Below are positions 1-7,111 of a stretch of DNA of 64,000 nt, piece by piece (the stretch's first letter is position 1; the number at the start of each line of letters is the position of its first letter). Source of the DNA: Selenomonas sputigena ATCC 35185 (GTDB lineage: Bacteria; Bacillota; Negativicutes; Selenomonadales; Selenomonadaceae). The position numbers and the translations under genes were made by a program. The notes beneath the pieces are model-generated. The model made no database searches and had not been told where the DNA came from. It was given only the letters and a program-made list of their open reading frames with translations. The stretch covers positions 1,543,501-1,607,500 of the forward strand of contig NC_015437.1 in NCBI RefSeq assembly GCF_000208405.1, in the 5' to 3' direction.

Positions 1-567
1 GACGCGCGAGGCGAGACAAGCGGCACTGGGCTTCGACCACACGGGGACGCCCCACGCTTTCGCCGCTTCGCGTATGTCGCACTTCGTCCACCGCGCTTCC
101 TTCAATGGCGAGGCGACGAAAGGGGCAAGCTCTTCTATCGCGGCGAGTCCCGGGCGATAGTCTCCCGCATCATCAGCATTCGTGCCATCGAGAACGCGTC
201 GGAAGCCATGTTCCTTTGCCCATGCGATCAGCATTTCAAAGCGGCGCTTCTTGCAGTAGTAGCAGCGGCGCTCGTCGTTCCTTGCGACGTCGGGCGAGGC
301 GAGGTCGTCCGCCGGCAGAATCGTCAGGGGAACGCCCGCAAGAGATGCGCATCGCTTCGCGTCCTCTAGCTCCCCCTCAGCCAAAAGCTCGGACGCAGCG
401 GTGACGGCGGCGACATGCGCCGCGCCGAGCGTGCGCACCGCCGCCATGAGCAGAACGGCGCTGTCGACGCCGCCCGACAGGGCGACGGCGGCAGAGCCGT
501 AGGACTGCAGCAGGTAGGAGAGTGTTTCCTCCTTTTCCCTTTCCTTTTCCTTTTCCTTTTCCATCAT
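1..567 (-). CDS. larE: LarE, ATP-dependent sacrificial sulfur transferase (partial, C-terminus off the window)
   Basis: LarE adenylates the carboxylates of the LarB product and transfers sulfur to make the dithiocarboxylate precursor of the nickel-pincer nucleotide cofactor. The reading frame is open to the window edge, giving about 189 residues. Visible are the PP-loop motif LSGGVDSAVLL near residue 30, the motif RCYYCKKRRFEML, DGTNADD, and PSAACLASR at the truncated end. The Cys in that last motif probably matches the sulfur-donating Cys of LarE (from memory of the family). The start ATGATG overlaps the larC stop TGA, so the two are translationally coupled. The N-terminus is an odd Lys-Glu run encoded by a hexamer repeat. 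Confidence 0.93.
   Translation of the reverse strand, partial: MMEKEKEKEREKEETLSYLLQSYGSAAVALSGGVDSAVLLMAAVRTLGAAHVAAVTAASELLAEGELEDAKRCASLAGVPLTILPADDLASPDVARNDERRCYYCKKRRFEMLIAWAKEHGFRRVLDGTNADDAGDYRPGLAAIEELAPFVASPLKEARWTKCDIREAAKAWGVPVWSKPSAACLASRV
541..562. repeat. TTTTCC hexanucleotide tract at the start of larE
   Basis: About three and a half perfect copies of TTTTCC, with an imperfect copy just upstream, encode the (Lys-Glu)n start of LarE on the minus strand. Because the unit is 6 bp, copy-number changes keep the frame and would only lengthen or shorten the charged N-terminus. The purine-rich minus-strand sequence also lies where translation starts. Confidence 0.7.
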
Positions 568-1838
568 TCGCCAAGCCGCTCGCGCAGATCGTCGAGCGCT
601 TCTTGGCGCACGCGCTTCAGAGGAATGCCCTCACGCGCAGCAATCTCACGGCAGTCGTCATACTCGGGCGAGAGTGAGACAATCTTGCCGCCGTAGGCGC
701 TGACCTTGCAGCGCACCTTGCCGTGCGGCGTATCGACGAGCGCTGTATGGCGCACAGCCTCGACGCGCTCATCGACGTGCAGCACGCGCATGCCGATGCT
801 CGTCGTCTCCGAAAAGAGCAGAGAAAGGCACTGCGCCTTCTTGTCTTCCGCCACGAGGACAGACAGCATGTGCGCCGGGCGATTCTTCTTCATGTAGATG
901 GGCGTCGTCCAGACGTCGAGCGCACCGAGGGCGAAGAGGCGCTCGCTCACATAGCCGAAGAGCTGCGCGTCCATGTCGTCGATATTCGTCTCAATGAGCG
1001 AGAGATCGCGCTTGCCGCCGCCCTTGCACTCGCCGATATAGAGCCGCACGACGTTCGGCAGTTCGAGATCCCATGTGCCCGCACCGTAGGCAATGCACTC
1101 TGTCAGAAGATCTGTGGGCACATGATCGGAGAACTCAGCGAGTGCGGCGAGAACGGCGGCACCCGTCGGCGTCGTCAATTCCTTCGCCGCGCCTTCATGG
1201 TAGGTGGGGAAAAGGCGCAGTAGTTCCGCCGTCGCGGGCGCGGGCACCATCATAAGCCCGTGCTGCGTATGCACGGTGCCGCTTCCCGTATTCACACGGG
1301 AAACAAAGATCTTCTCGATTTCAAGATAGTCGAGGCAGATCGCTGTTCCCACGATGTCGACGATGGAATCGACAGCGCCGACCTCATGGAAATGCACGTC
1401 CTCCGGCATCATGCCGTGCACCTTGCCCTCCGCCTGCGCGAGAACGCCGAAAATCTTGAGACTCGTCTCCTTGACTTCAGCAGAAAGCGACGAGCGTTCA
1501 AGAATCGCACGCACATCGCGCATCGTGCGGTGATGGTGTTCATGGCTGTGCTCATGCAAAGGCACAGCTCCTTCATTTGCATGGCCATGGTCATGCTCGC
1601 AGCTATGCTCATGCGCGTGTTCGTGTTCATGACCTTCGCCCAAAAGCTCGACGTCGACATACGTCGCGGCGATGCCGTTCTTCTTCACGGAACTGACCTT
1701 CAAACGAAACTCTTCCGCCATCGGCAGGCGGCGCAGCTCGGCTTCCAGCGTTTCCAGCGGCATTCCCGCCGCAAGGAACGCACCGAGCAGCATGTTGCCG
1801 CTCAGTCCTGAAAAACAATCCAAATATATCGCTCTCAT
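564..1838 (-). CDS. larC: LarC, nickel insertion protein for the NPN cofactor
   Basis: CTP-dependent cyclometallase that inserts nickel into the dithiocarboxylated pyridinium mononucleotide. The 424-residue product is one uninterrupted frame. In Lactobacillus plantarum the gene is read as larC1/larC2 through a frameshift; no such break is seen here. Residues 1-22 carry the family start YLDCFSGLSGNMLLGAF. Residues 70-103 are a His-rich metal-binding stretch, and HFHEVGAVDSIVD follows at 149-161. The start ATG has a GAGGTGA ribosome-binding site. It lies 3 bp after larB and overlaps larE, so the three are one operon. Confidence 0.95.
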   Translation of the reverse strand: MRAIYLDCFSGLSGNMLLGAFLAAGMPLETLEAELRRLPMAEEFRLKVSSVKKNGIAATYVDVELLGEGHEHEHAHEHSCEHDHGHANEGAVPLHEHSHEHHHRTMRDVRAILERSSLSAEVKETSLKIFGVLAQAEGKVHGMMPEDVHFHEVGAVDSIVDIVGTAICLDYLEIEKIFVSRVNTGSGTVHTQHGLMMVPAPATAELLRLFPTYHEGAAKELTTPTGAAVLAALAEFSDHVPTDLLTECIAYGAGTWDLELPNVVRLYIGECKGGGKRDLSLIETNIDDMDAQLFGYVSERLFALGALDVWTTPIYMKKNRPAHMLSVLVAEDKKAQCLSLLFSETTSIGMRVLHVDERVEAVRHTALVDTPHGKVRCKVSAYGGKIVSLSPEYDDCREIAAREGIPLKRVRQEALDDLRERLGE

Positions 1839-1841
1839 ATT

Positions 1842-2510
1842 TCACCTCGTCTGATTGATGCGGCTCGCCATCGCACCCGCACCGAAGCCATTGTCGATGT
1901 TCACGACGGCGACGCCCGTCGCACACGAATTGAGCATGGAAAGAAGCGCCGTCAGCCCATGGAACGATGCGCCGTAGCCCACGCTCGTCGGCACGGCGAT
2001 GACGGGCCGCGCGACGAGACCGCCGACGACGCTCGCGAGCGCCCCCTCCATGCCGGCGACGACAATGACGACGTTCGCCGACATAAGTTCCTCCTTATGG
2101 GCGAGCAGGCGATGGATGCCCGCAACGCCGACATCGTAGATCGTTCTGACGTCGTTTCCCATGAGCCTTGCCGTCAGCACAGCTTCCTCGGCGACGGGGA
2201 TGTCGCTCGTGCCCGCCGTGAGGACGAGGATGCGGTGCGCTGCATCCTCGCATTGCGCCTTGCGCTCGACGTAAACGATGCGCGAAACTTCATCGTAGTG
2301 CGCCTCAGGCAAGGCGGCAAGCACCGCCCGCGCCTTTTGTGCGTCGACGCGCGTCGCCATGACGTTGCCCTCGCTCTCGGCGAGCAGCGTCTTCAAAATC
2401 TCGGCGATCTGCTCCGCCGTCTTGCCCGCGCCGTAGACGACCTCGGCAAATCCTTGACGCTTCTCGCGACCCGTATCGACAGCGGCGAAGCCCAATTCCT
2501 TCTGCTCCAC
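1842..2510 (-). CDS. larB: LarB, pyridinium-3,5-biscarboxylic acid mononucleotide synthase
   Basis: LarB carboxylates and hydrolyses nicotinic acid adenine dinucleotide, the first step to the NPN cofactor; its C-terminal half is PurE-like. The motifs LTAGTSDIPVAEEA, GYGASFHG and NIDNGFGAGAMAS are visible. The frame stays open to 2591, but I place the start at GTG 2510 because it follows GAGGTGA by 6 bases, giving 222 residues. The upstream TTG (2591) and ATG (2585) lie next to the previous gene's terminator and have no ribosome-binding site. An ATG start at 2585 would give 247 residues, closer to many LarB proteins, so the start remains uncertain. Confidence 0.9.
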   Translation of the reverse strand: MEQKELGFAAVDTGREKRQGFAEVVYGAGKTAEQIAEILKTLLAESEGNVMATRVDAQKARAVLAALPEAHYDEVSRIVYVERKAQCEDAAHRILVLTAGTSDIPVAEEAVLTARLMGNDVRTIYDVGVAGIHRLLAHKEELMSANVVIVVAGMEGALASVVGGLVARPVIAVPTSVGYGASFHGLTALLSMLNSCATGVAVVNIDNGFGAGAMASRINQTR

Positions 2511-2530
2511 GAATCTCACCTCATAGCATG

Positions 2531-2564
2531 GATTTTCCTGCACAGAAAGCCTCGCAGGAAAATC
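2531..2564. promoter_or_regulatory. Perfect 11-bp inverted repeat in the larB leader
   Basis: GATTTTCCTGC (2531-2541) and GCAGGAAAATC (2554-2564) are exact reverse complements around a 12-base spacer. They lie just upstream of the proposed larB start and downstream of the preceding terminator. This could be an operator or an RNA stem-loop controlling the lar operon. It would lie inside the coding region if larB started at 2585. Confidence 0.55.
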
Positions 2565-2587
2565 TGCGGCTTCTCTCCGTCGCATAG

Positions 2588-2616
2588 ACAAAAGGCGCTG
2601 TCTTGCACAGCGCCTT
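2588..2616 (-). terminator. Intrinsic terminator after the coiled-coil protein gene
   Basis: The 10-bp stem AAGGCGCTGT/ACAGCGCCTT with a 5-base loop is followed on the minus strand by TTTTGTCT. It separates the 2629-3114 gene from the lar operon. Confidence 0.8.
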
Positions 2617-2628
2617 CTTCTCCGTTCG

Positions 2629-3114
2629 TCAGCCTCTGGGGCCGTGGTTCAGATCGTCCTTTGCCTGCTGCACGACCTGCAGCGCGTTGCCGAGGTTGCC
2701 GATCAGATGATCAAAGACCTGGTTCGCATATTGGTCAGCATCGTCCCTGAGCTGCTTTGCATTCGCCATGGTCTTTTCCATGATCTCGCGCTCCTGCTCC
2801 TTCGTCTGCTGCATGATCGCCTTGGCCTTCTCCTCCGCCTGCATGACGATCTCGTTCTTGTCGACAAGCTCCGCCGCGTACTTCTTCGCCTTCTCGATGA
2901 GTGCCGCCGCTTCGTCGTTCGCACGGTCGAGGATCTCCTGACGCTCCTGCATGACCCGCTCCGCCTTCTGCAGTTCCAAAGGCAATTCGCGGCGCAGCTC
3001 GTCGACGAGGTGGATGAGATCCGTCTCGTCGATGAGGCTCTTATTCATCAAAGGCATGCGCCTCGACTCGACAACAAGGTTTTCTATGGAATCTAAAATA
3101 TTTTTTACAGCCAT
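2629..3114 (-). CDS. Coiled-coil protein resembling ATP synthase subunit b / V-type subunit H
   Basis: 161 residues, highly charged and helical from about residue 40 onwards. The run of Glu, Lys, Gln and Ala resembles the stalk of ATP synthase b or V-type H subunits, and such genes are often annotated simply as ATPase. No nucleotide-binding motif or membrane segment is visible, so an ATPase activity is not supported. The start at ATG 3114 is preferred over ATG 3159, whose purine-rich stretch lies too close. It follows coaD by about 50 bp and ends at a strong terminator. A role as a scaffold or DivIVA-like protein is equally possible. Confidence 0.75.
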   Translation of the reverse strand: MAVKNILDSIENLVVESRRMPLMNKSLIDETDLIHLVDELRRELPLELQKAERVMQERQEILDRANDEAAALIEKAKKYAAELVDKNEIVMQAEEKAKAIMQQTKEQEREIMEKTMANAKQLRDDADQYANQVFDHLIGNLGNALQVVQQAKDDLNHGPRG

Positions 3115-3165
3115 ATTTCTGCCCGCCTTCTTTTCAAAAATATTGATATGAGGAAACATCTTCCT

Positions 3166-3657
3166 TCAATGAGCTGCCTCTTCAAAACGCCTATTTATAG
3201 CTAATTCTACACACTCGGGTACAAGTCCTGTCACGCGCCCGTGAAAATTTGCAATTTCCCGCACGCCCGAGGAACTGACGAAGGAATAGCGCGGATCGGT
3301 GAGCAAAAACACCGTCTCGATGTCGGGCGCGATGTACTTGAGCATCTGCTCCTGCTTTTGCTCATACTCGTAGTCCGTGACGGAGCGCAGGCCGCGCACG
3401 ATGACGGTCGCTCCAACCTCGCGCATGTATTCGGGCAGCAGCCCTTCGAATGCACCGACGCGCAGGTTCGGGATATGGCGCGTCGCCTCTGCCAGAAGTT
3501 CCAAACGCTCCTCCACCGTGAAGAACGGCGTCTTTCGGATGTTGTGGAAAACACCCACGATAAGCTCATCAAACATGCGGCTCGCTCGCTCGAAAATATC
3601 GACATGACCGTTCGTCACAGGGTCGAAGCTCCCCGAGCATACAGCCTTGATCATCAA
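3166..3657 (-). CDS. coaD: Phosphopantetheine adenylyltransferase
   Basis: Converts 4'-phosphopantetheine and ATP to dephospho-CoA, the fourth step from pantothenate to CoA. The 163-residue length is typical. The nucleotidyltransferase signature GSFDPVTNGH is at residues 9-18, and the C-terminal YSFVSSSGVRE matches the conserved ISSS-type active-site motif. The start overlaps the rsmD stop by 4 bp. The pathway's first enzyme, coaX, is also in this window but in another operon. Confidence 0.97.
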   Translation of the reverse strand: MMIKAVCSGSFDPVTNGHVDIFERASRMFDELIVGVFHNIRKTPFFTVEERLELLAEATRHIPNLRVGAFEGLLPEYMREVGATVIVRGLRSVTDYEYEQKQEQMLKYIAPDIETVFLLTDPRYSFVSSSGVREIANFHGRVTGLVPECVELAINRRFEEAAH

Positions 3658-4226
3658 GACTCGCCTCCTCGATCTTCACCGACCACGCAAAAAAAGCGCA
3701 GTCGCGTCGTCTTTCCATACCTCTCCTCACGCACGCAACGAAGGTTTTCGAGCGCCGGAAGCGCTTCTTCCTCCGCACCGTGCTCCACGATCATGCAGCC
3801 GCCGGGCGCGAGCAGTCCTTCTCTATCCACAGAGGAAAGAACCTTCTCCCAAAGCCCCTGCCGGTATGGCGGATCGCAGAAAATCAAGTTGAAGGAACGC
3901 CCCGCGCCGCCGAGGCGCGTCAAGATGCGCAGGACGTCGGCGCACACGACCTCGGCGCGCTCCAAAAGCCGCGTCTTGGCGGCATTCTCCTCGATCAGAG
4001 AAGCCGTCCTCTCATCGACAAAGAGCGCCGACGCCGCGCCGCGGCTCAAAGCCTCCAGCCCGAGCGCCCCCGTCCCCGCAAAGAGATCGAGCACGTGCGC
4101 CGCTTCGACGCGCCGACCGAGGATGTTGAAAAGCGATTCCTTGATGCGGTCAGCCGTCGGCCGCGTCGCCTCGCCCTTGGGCGTCTTCAGGCGACAGCCA
4201 CGCGCCGTGCCCGTGATGATACGCAT
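3654..4226 (-). CDS. rsmD: 16S rRNA (guanine(966)-N2)-methyltransferase
   Basis: Methylates G966 of 16S rRNA in the small subunit. The 190 residues show the family start MRIITGTARG, the SAM-binding loop DLFAGTGALGLEAL near 48-60 and the catalytic motif DPPY at 118-121. It leads the rsmD-coaD pair common in Firmicutes. A promoter with TTCACG, a 17-bp spacer and TAGAAT lies upstream, divergent from the DUF4127 gene. Confidence 0.96.
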   Translation of the reverse strand: MRIITGTARGCRLKTPKGEATRPTADRIKESLFNILGRRVEAAHVLDLFAGTGALGLEALSRGAASALFVDERTASLIEENAAKTRLLERAEVVCADVLRILTRLGGAGRSFNLIFCDPPYRQGLWEKVLSSVDREGLLAPGGCMIVEHGAEEEALPALENLRCVREERYGKTTRLRFFCVVGEDRGGES

Positions 4227-4259
4227 AATCCCACCTCGAAGTCAAGCATAACATTTTAT

Positions 4260-4288
4260 ATTCTATCATATTTTTTTCGTTTCGTGAA
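4260..4288 (-). promoter_or_regulatory. Promoter of rsmD-coaD
   Basis: Minus-strand -35 TTCACG (4283-4288), 17-bp spacer, -10 TAGAAT (4260-4265). The transcript would start about 25 bases before the rsmD ATG. Confidence 0.6.
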
Positions 4289-4305
4289 CCGCGCTATGCT
4301 ATAAT
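4277..4305 (+). promoter_or_regulatory. Extended -10 promoter of the DUF4127 gene
   Basis: Plus-strand -10 TATAAT (4300-4305) preceded by TGC, which makes an extended -10. The -35 position (TCGTTT) is poor. It overlaps the divergent rsmD promoter, so the two may compete for polymerase. Confidence 0.6.
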
Positions 4306-4339
4306 ATTGAAAAATCGAATTGTCTTAGGAGGAACTTCC

Positions 4340-6013
4340 TTGAAAAAGCGACTGCTGTATCTCGCCGTCCTCGCGCTCTGCGTCCTTTCGCTCTTCCACG
4401 CTTTCCTGCGCCCTTCTTACGGCGGCACACCGCTCAACGCCGTTCGTGAAAAGACGGGTCGCATCGTGCTTGTGCCGCTCGACGGCAGACCGCCGTGCCG
4501 CCAACTCGTGCTCGACGCCGCCGATGTCGCGGGCACAGAGATTGCCGCCCTGCCCTACGAGATGCAGGACTACTACACGATGCCGGGCGAAACGAAGGAG
4601 GCGCAGAAGTGGCTGCGCGAAAATCTGGCGCAGAGCGACGCCGCCATCATCTCCATCGACCAGCTTCTCTACGGCGGTTTGCTCGCGGCGCGTGAGGCGG
4701 ACAAATCGCCCGACGAAATCGAAGCCTTCATCGCCTACCTGCGCGAACTGCACGCCGCACATCCGACGGTTCCCCTCTACGCCTTCTCCATCCTGCCGCG
4801 CATGATTCCGCCCGCGAGCATCGACGACTACTACGACAACAAGTACCTCCTCGCCTACTCGCGCCTCGCCGATCACTATGCGCTCTGCGGCGATCCCGAG
4901 GACGCGGCGAAGATGCAGGAGCTGGAAGAAAAAATCAACCCTGCAAGCCTCGCGCAGTACCTCGCGCTCTTCGAGCAAAACGAACACCTCTCCCGTGCCC
5001 TCATCGAACTTGTCAAGGAAGGAACACTGGAACGACTCCTCATCGGACAGGACGACGGCGAAAAGTACAGCATCCCCAACATCGAGAAGCGCCATCTGCA
5101 GGCTTTTCTCATTGAAGAACAAATTCCAAAGGAAAAAGCCGCCATCGTCCACGGCGCAGACGAACTCGCGCTGACGCTCCTCGCTGTCATCTCTGCCTCC
5201 AAAAGCGGTCACCGTCCGCAGATATTTCTCGATTGGAATGACGAATCAGCACCCGACGAAATCCTGCCCTTCATGGCGATTTCCCTGCGCGAAACGGCGC
5301 GGGAAAAAATCGCAGTTTTCGGCGGCGAATGTACGGCGTCCGCCGCGAGCGCCGACTTCGTACTCTTCATCAGCGCAGGCTCAGAAGAAACCCTCTCCTC
5401 GCGCCGAAAAAGCGTCGAGCGCATCGAAAGATACCTCGCCTCGGGCACGCCCGTCGCTCTCGTAGACCTCAGCCGCCACTTCGCAGCCGAGGAAACGCTG
5501 CTGCCGCTCCTCATCGAGCGCGGCGCTCCCATCGAAGGACTTCGCTCCTATGCCGGTTGGAACACGGCGAGCAACTCCGTCGGCACAGCGCTCTCGCAGG
5601 CAGCGATTTTTACCGCCGTACGCGAAAAGGCGGCGACGCGAGATGAAGTTCTCGCACTTCACGCAGCGAATCTCAAACTGCTCAACAATCGTTTCTTGGA
5701 AGACTATTTCTACCTCAAAGACGTCATCACTCTCGTCAATACGAACCTCAAGAAAAACGGCACAAAAAACGTCTACGACCTCGACTTGGAACGCGACTAC
5801 CTCGCGGCGACTGCGATGCTCCGAAAAGCGATGAGCGATCGCCTGCAGACCTTCAAGAGTACGAAAGCCTGCCGCCGCCCCTTCCGTATCCATCTGCCCG
5901 GCGGCGAAAGTGCCGAACTCACCGTCTATGATCTCCAAACCGACATGAGCTTCCCATGGCCGCGCACCTTCGAGATTTATCTGGAAACGACGCCCTTCAT
6001 CGCCGTGCAGTGA
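4340..6013 (+). CDS. DUF4127 family protein, membrane-anchored or exported
   Basis: A large protein of unknown function. Start TTG 4340 is chosen because AGGAGGAA precedes it by about 6 bases, while the in-frame TTG at 4307 has no site. This gives 557 residues. The N-terminus is LKKRLLYLAVLALCVL, a signal or anchor segment, then a region starting IVLVPLDGRPPCR that is characteristic of DUF4127. GGLLAAREA and YAGWNTASNSVGTALSQA are other conserved-looking blocks. No catalytic residue can be assigned. It is one of only a few plus-strand genes and is a monocistron ended by a bidirectional terminator. Confidence 0.85.
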   Translation: MKKRLLYLAVLALCVLSLFHAFLRPSYGGTPLNAVREKTGRIVLVPLDGRPPCRQLVLDAADVAGTEIAALPYEMQDYYTMPGETKEAQKWLRENLAQSDAAIISIDQLLYGGLLAAREADKSPDEIEAFIAYLRELHAAHPTVPLYAFSILPRMIPPASIDDYYDNKYLLAYSRLADHYALCGDPEDAAKMQELEEKINPASLAQYLALFEQNEHLSRALIELVKEGTLERLLIGQDDGEKYSIPNIEKRHLQAFLIEEQIPKEKAAIVHGADELALTLLAVISASKSGHRPQIFLDWNDESAPDEILPFMAISLRETAREKIAVFGGECTASAASADFVLFISAGSEETLSSRRKSVERIERYLASGTPVALVDLSRHFAAEETLLPLLIERGAPIEGLRSYAGWNTASNSVGTALSQAAIFTAVREKAATRDEVLALHAANLKLLNNRFLEDYFYLKDVITLVNTNLKKNGTKNVYDLDLERDYLAATAMLRKAMSDRLQTFKSTKACRRPFRIHLPGGESAELTVYDLQTDMSFPWPRTFEIYLETTPFIAVQ

Positions 6014-6061
6014 CGATTCAACGGAACGATTCTGCATAAGATGTCAAATCCCACGGACATG

Positions 6062-6096
6062 AAAAAACCGCCGAACAAAATCGGCGGTTATATTTT
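6062..6096. terminator. Bidirectional terminator between the DUF4127 gene and tRNA-Ser
   Basis: Nine-bp stem AACCGCCGA (6066-6074) and TCGGCGGTT (6081-6089) with a 6-base loop. It has T-rich tails on both sides: TATATTTTT on plus and TTTTTTC on minus. Confidence 0.9.
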
Positions 6097-6100
6097 TCAA

Positions 6101-6191
6101 TGGCGGAGTGGAGAGGATTCGAACCTCCGCTGCAGTTGCCCACACTAACGATTTAGCAAACCGTCCTCTTCAGCCTCTTGAGTACCACTCC
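6101..6191 (-). tRNA. tRNA-Ser (anticodon GCU)
   Basis: A 91-nt class II tRNA with a long variable arm. The acceptor stem GGAGTGG pairs with CCACTCC, followed by G and an encoded CCA. The anticodon loop TTGCTAA gives GCU, which reads AGC and AGU. The T-arm GGAGG TTCGAAT CCTCT is intact. Confidence 0.96.
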
Positions 6192-6248
6192 GTATGCGAT
6201 TGACGCGCAAGCTACGAAAAATCTGTCCGCAAGCTGGCGACATAAGAT

Positions 6249-6277
6249 ATAATAACAGACCCATGCCGCCTTGTCAA
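6249..6277 (-). promoter_or_regulatory. Promoter of tRNA-Ser
   Basis: TTGACA (6272-6277), a 17-bp spacer and TATTAT (6249-6254) on the minus strand, about 50 bp before the mature 5' end. The tRNA is an independent unit with its own terminator. Confidence 0.8.
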
Positions 6278-6293
6278 CCGAAATTTTGCCTTT

Positions 6294-6923
6294 TTACTGA
6301 TGCAAAGAGGCATACGACCAATCATCGACACCCAACATGCGGATGGAGATCCTCATGCCGGCAGTCGTCGGATGCAAAGACAGCGCGAAATATTTCTCCG
6401 TGCCGTGGTCGTTGATCTTGAAGATGCTGTCGAAGTGGTTTCCTACGCCATAGAAACTCAGGAACGTCATCGGATAGGTGTTGAACGTGCCGCTCCTAAA
6501 AAAGGCGACGAGATTATTATCCGCGTCGTACCAATGACCGTCAAGGTAATCATAGGCGCTGTCGGGGACTTGAAACCATTCCTTGTGGACATTGACGCCG
6601 TTCAAGTGCACCGTCGGACGGAAGAACGGGTTGTTCTTCTCCTTGTCGTTTGCCGCCGCATTGGAATATTCGACGGGCACGTTGCGGAAGCCGTTCGGTT
6701 CCTGCACCTGCACGGCTGCAGCAAAATTGCCGGGGCTGCCCGCCATCGTGATCATATCCATGCGGAAGGTATTGAGCCTGCCGTCGCGCACGATGGCAAA
6801 GAGATTGCCGTTGTCGTCGTACCAGTTCCCCTCAAGGAGATCCAGCTCGGAATATGCGTGCGCCTGCGGCGCCGCCAAGAAGAGCGAACACGCGAAAAGC
6901 GCAGCAGCAAGGAATTTTTTCAT
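6294..6923 (-). CDS. Secreted protein with an internal duplication, function unknown
   Basis: 209 residues. Residues 1-23 are a classical signal peptide ending in PQAHA. The mature part contains two similar blocks: LEGNWYDDNGNLFAIVRDGR followed by LNTF near residues 29-53, and LDGHWYDADNNLVAFFRSGT followed by FNTY near 127-151. The shared pattern is L-x-G-x-W-Y-D-x-x-N-x-L-x-A, then an aromatic-rich tail. This suggests two copies of a small lipocalin-like beta-rich fold, but I do not recognise a named family. The start ATG has a GGAGG site. It is a single gene between the tRNA promoter and a repeat element. Confidence 0.8.
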   Translation of the reverse strand: MKKFLAAALFACSLFLAAPQAHAYSELDLLEGNWYDDNGNLFAIVRDGRLNTFRMDMITMAGSPGNFAAAVQVQEPNGFRNVPVEYSNAAANDKEKNNPFFRPTVHLNGVNVHKEWFQVPDSAYDYLDGHWYDADNNLVAFFRSGTFNTYPMTFLSFYGVGNHFDSIFKINDHGTEKYFALSLHPTTAGMRISIRMLGVDDWSYASLHQ

Positions 6924-7022
6924 ATTTTCTGCCTCCTGATTTCAAAATGATTGCCTACACCAAATATTTTTATTCTTCATCAAGGCTTAAACTCCTGCTT
7001 CTTTGCCTAAACCACCCAAATT

Positions 7023-7098
7023 TTAAGGAAACGCGGATAAGTCGAGATCGCCCGGATCTTTGAAGATGGGAGGCTGAATTTATCGGCAGTTCCTAAAG
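7023..7098. repeat. Short copy of the palindromic MITE-like element
   Basis: 76 bp bounded by TTAAGGAAACGCGGATAA and the inverted, diverged end TTATCGGCAGTTCCTAAAGG. It shares the ends and inner words (GTCG-A-ATCGCCC, GAAGATGGGAGGCTGAAT) with the 168-bp copy at 14577 but lacks the centre. No coding capacity. Confidence 0.65.
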
Positions 7099-7111
7099 GA
7101 AAGGTCTTTGC

